A DNA stretch of 22,381 bases from the IMG/VR virus record IMGVR_UViG_3300020214_000141, positions 1 to 22,381 of that record; one strand, given 5' to 3'. Source of the DNA: a virus. The position numbers and the translations under genes were made by a program. The notes under the pieces were generated by a model that saw only the letters and a program-made list of their open reading frames with translations, ran no database searches and was not told the DNA's origin. Of the stretch, positions 22,171 to 22,381 are shown piece by piece (the first letter of the stretch is position 1; each line of letters starts with the position of its first letter).

Positions 22171-22381
22171 CTAGGCGGCCAAGGGCAGGCTTGGTTGCGC
22201 GGCCGGCGGCGCGATGACGGGGCGATCGGCCAATTTGCGGCCGGTGCGGGCGATGAGATACTCGAAAATATCGCTTGCGCGGGCGGCGGCGGTGAACAGG
22301 GCGCGGCTATCGGCTTTCAGCACGCCAAGCCAGTGTTTCAGATATTGCGCATGGTCTGGGCGGGGGCTGTCGCTGATGCCA
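22171..22381 (-). CDS. ardC: ArdC-type antirestriction protein, C-terminal end only
   Basis: The last 69 residues of a protein whose start lies beyond the right edge. The piece reads AQYLKHWLGVLKADSRALFTAAARASDIFEYL at about 11-42, closely matching the C-terminal end of ArdC/zincin-like proteins (DUF1738 region), where Y...W...L..D.RA.F.AA..A....YL is characteristic. ArdC proteins protect incoming DNA from restriction, a role known from plasmids and also found on phages. The catalytic HE..H motif lies outside the window, so activity cannot be judged. The family call is from recalled pattern. Confidence 0.75.
   Translation of the reverse strand, partial: GISDSPRPDHAQYLKHWLGVLKADSRALFTAAARASDIFEYLIARTGRKLADRPVIAPPAAQPSLPLAA

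Overview
This window is most of the late (virion-building and lysis) half of a tailed phage or prophage with a podovirus-like layout. It shows terminase, portal, scaffold and capsid genes, a head-tail adaptor, a tail nozzle-like protein and internal/ejection proteins. No sheath, tube or tape-measure gene is visible. DNA is GC-rich, and nearly every gene lies on the minus strand, so transcription runs from the right edge to the left. The host is probably a high-GC proteobacterium, perhaps an alphaproteobacterium; this rests on protein flavour and GC only. No integrase is in the window, so phage versus prophage cannot be settled.

Right end (22381-21640): the 3' end of an ArdC-type antirestriction gene, a strong stem-loop, a small XRE-type helix-turn-helix gene, then a candidate promoter with an operator-like palindrome. 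Packaging and head (21633-13000): two small genes, terminase large subunit, a small beta-rich protein, a portal split into two translationally coupled genes, two small conserved genes, scaffold, major capsid protein, a decoration-like protein and a DUF115/MAF-like putative glycosyltransferase. Tail and ejection (13007-4983): a coiled-coil protein with an AT-hook-like tail, head-tail adaptor, nozzle-like protein, GNAT acetyltransferase, an S74-like virion protein and two large internal-protein candidates. Fiber and lysis (4779-1): C1q-like tail fiber, two small proteins, a holin-like membrane protein, two tandem 'cargo' genes and a SleB-type cell wall hydrolase cut by the left edge. One plausible plus-strand gene (4809-4997) sits in the only sizeable gap of the operon.

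The genes are tightly coupled: many stop/start pairs overlap as ATGA, TGATG or TAATG, which suggests one long late operon read from the promoter near 21650-21690.

The most unusual part is 330-2930. Two genes between holin and endolysin share an N-terminus, including an apparently perfect 212-bp direct repeat, but have different C-terminal domains. One C-terminus looks like an ADP-ribosyltransferase of the ART-PolyVal type and the other is unrecognised. Between them lies a 5' stub of the endolysin gene, a scar of tandem duplication or cassette insertion. This resembles polymorphic-toxin cassette expansion inside a phage lysis region. Other notable points are a perfect 14-bp parS-like palindrome in the scaffold gene and the split portal.
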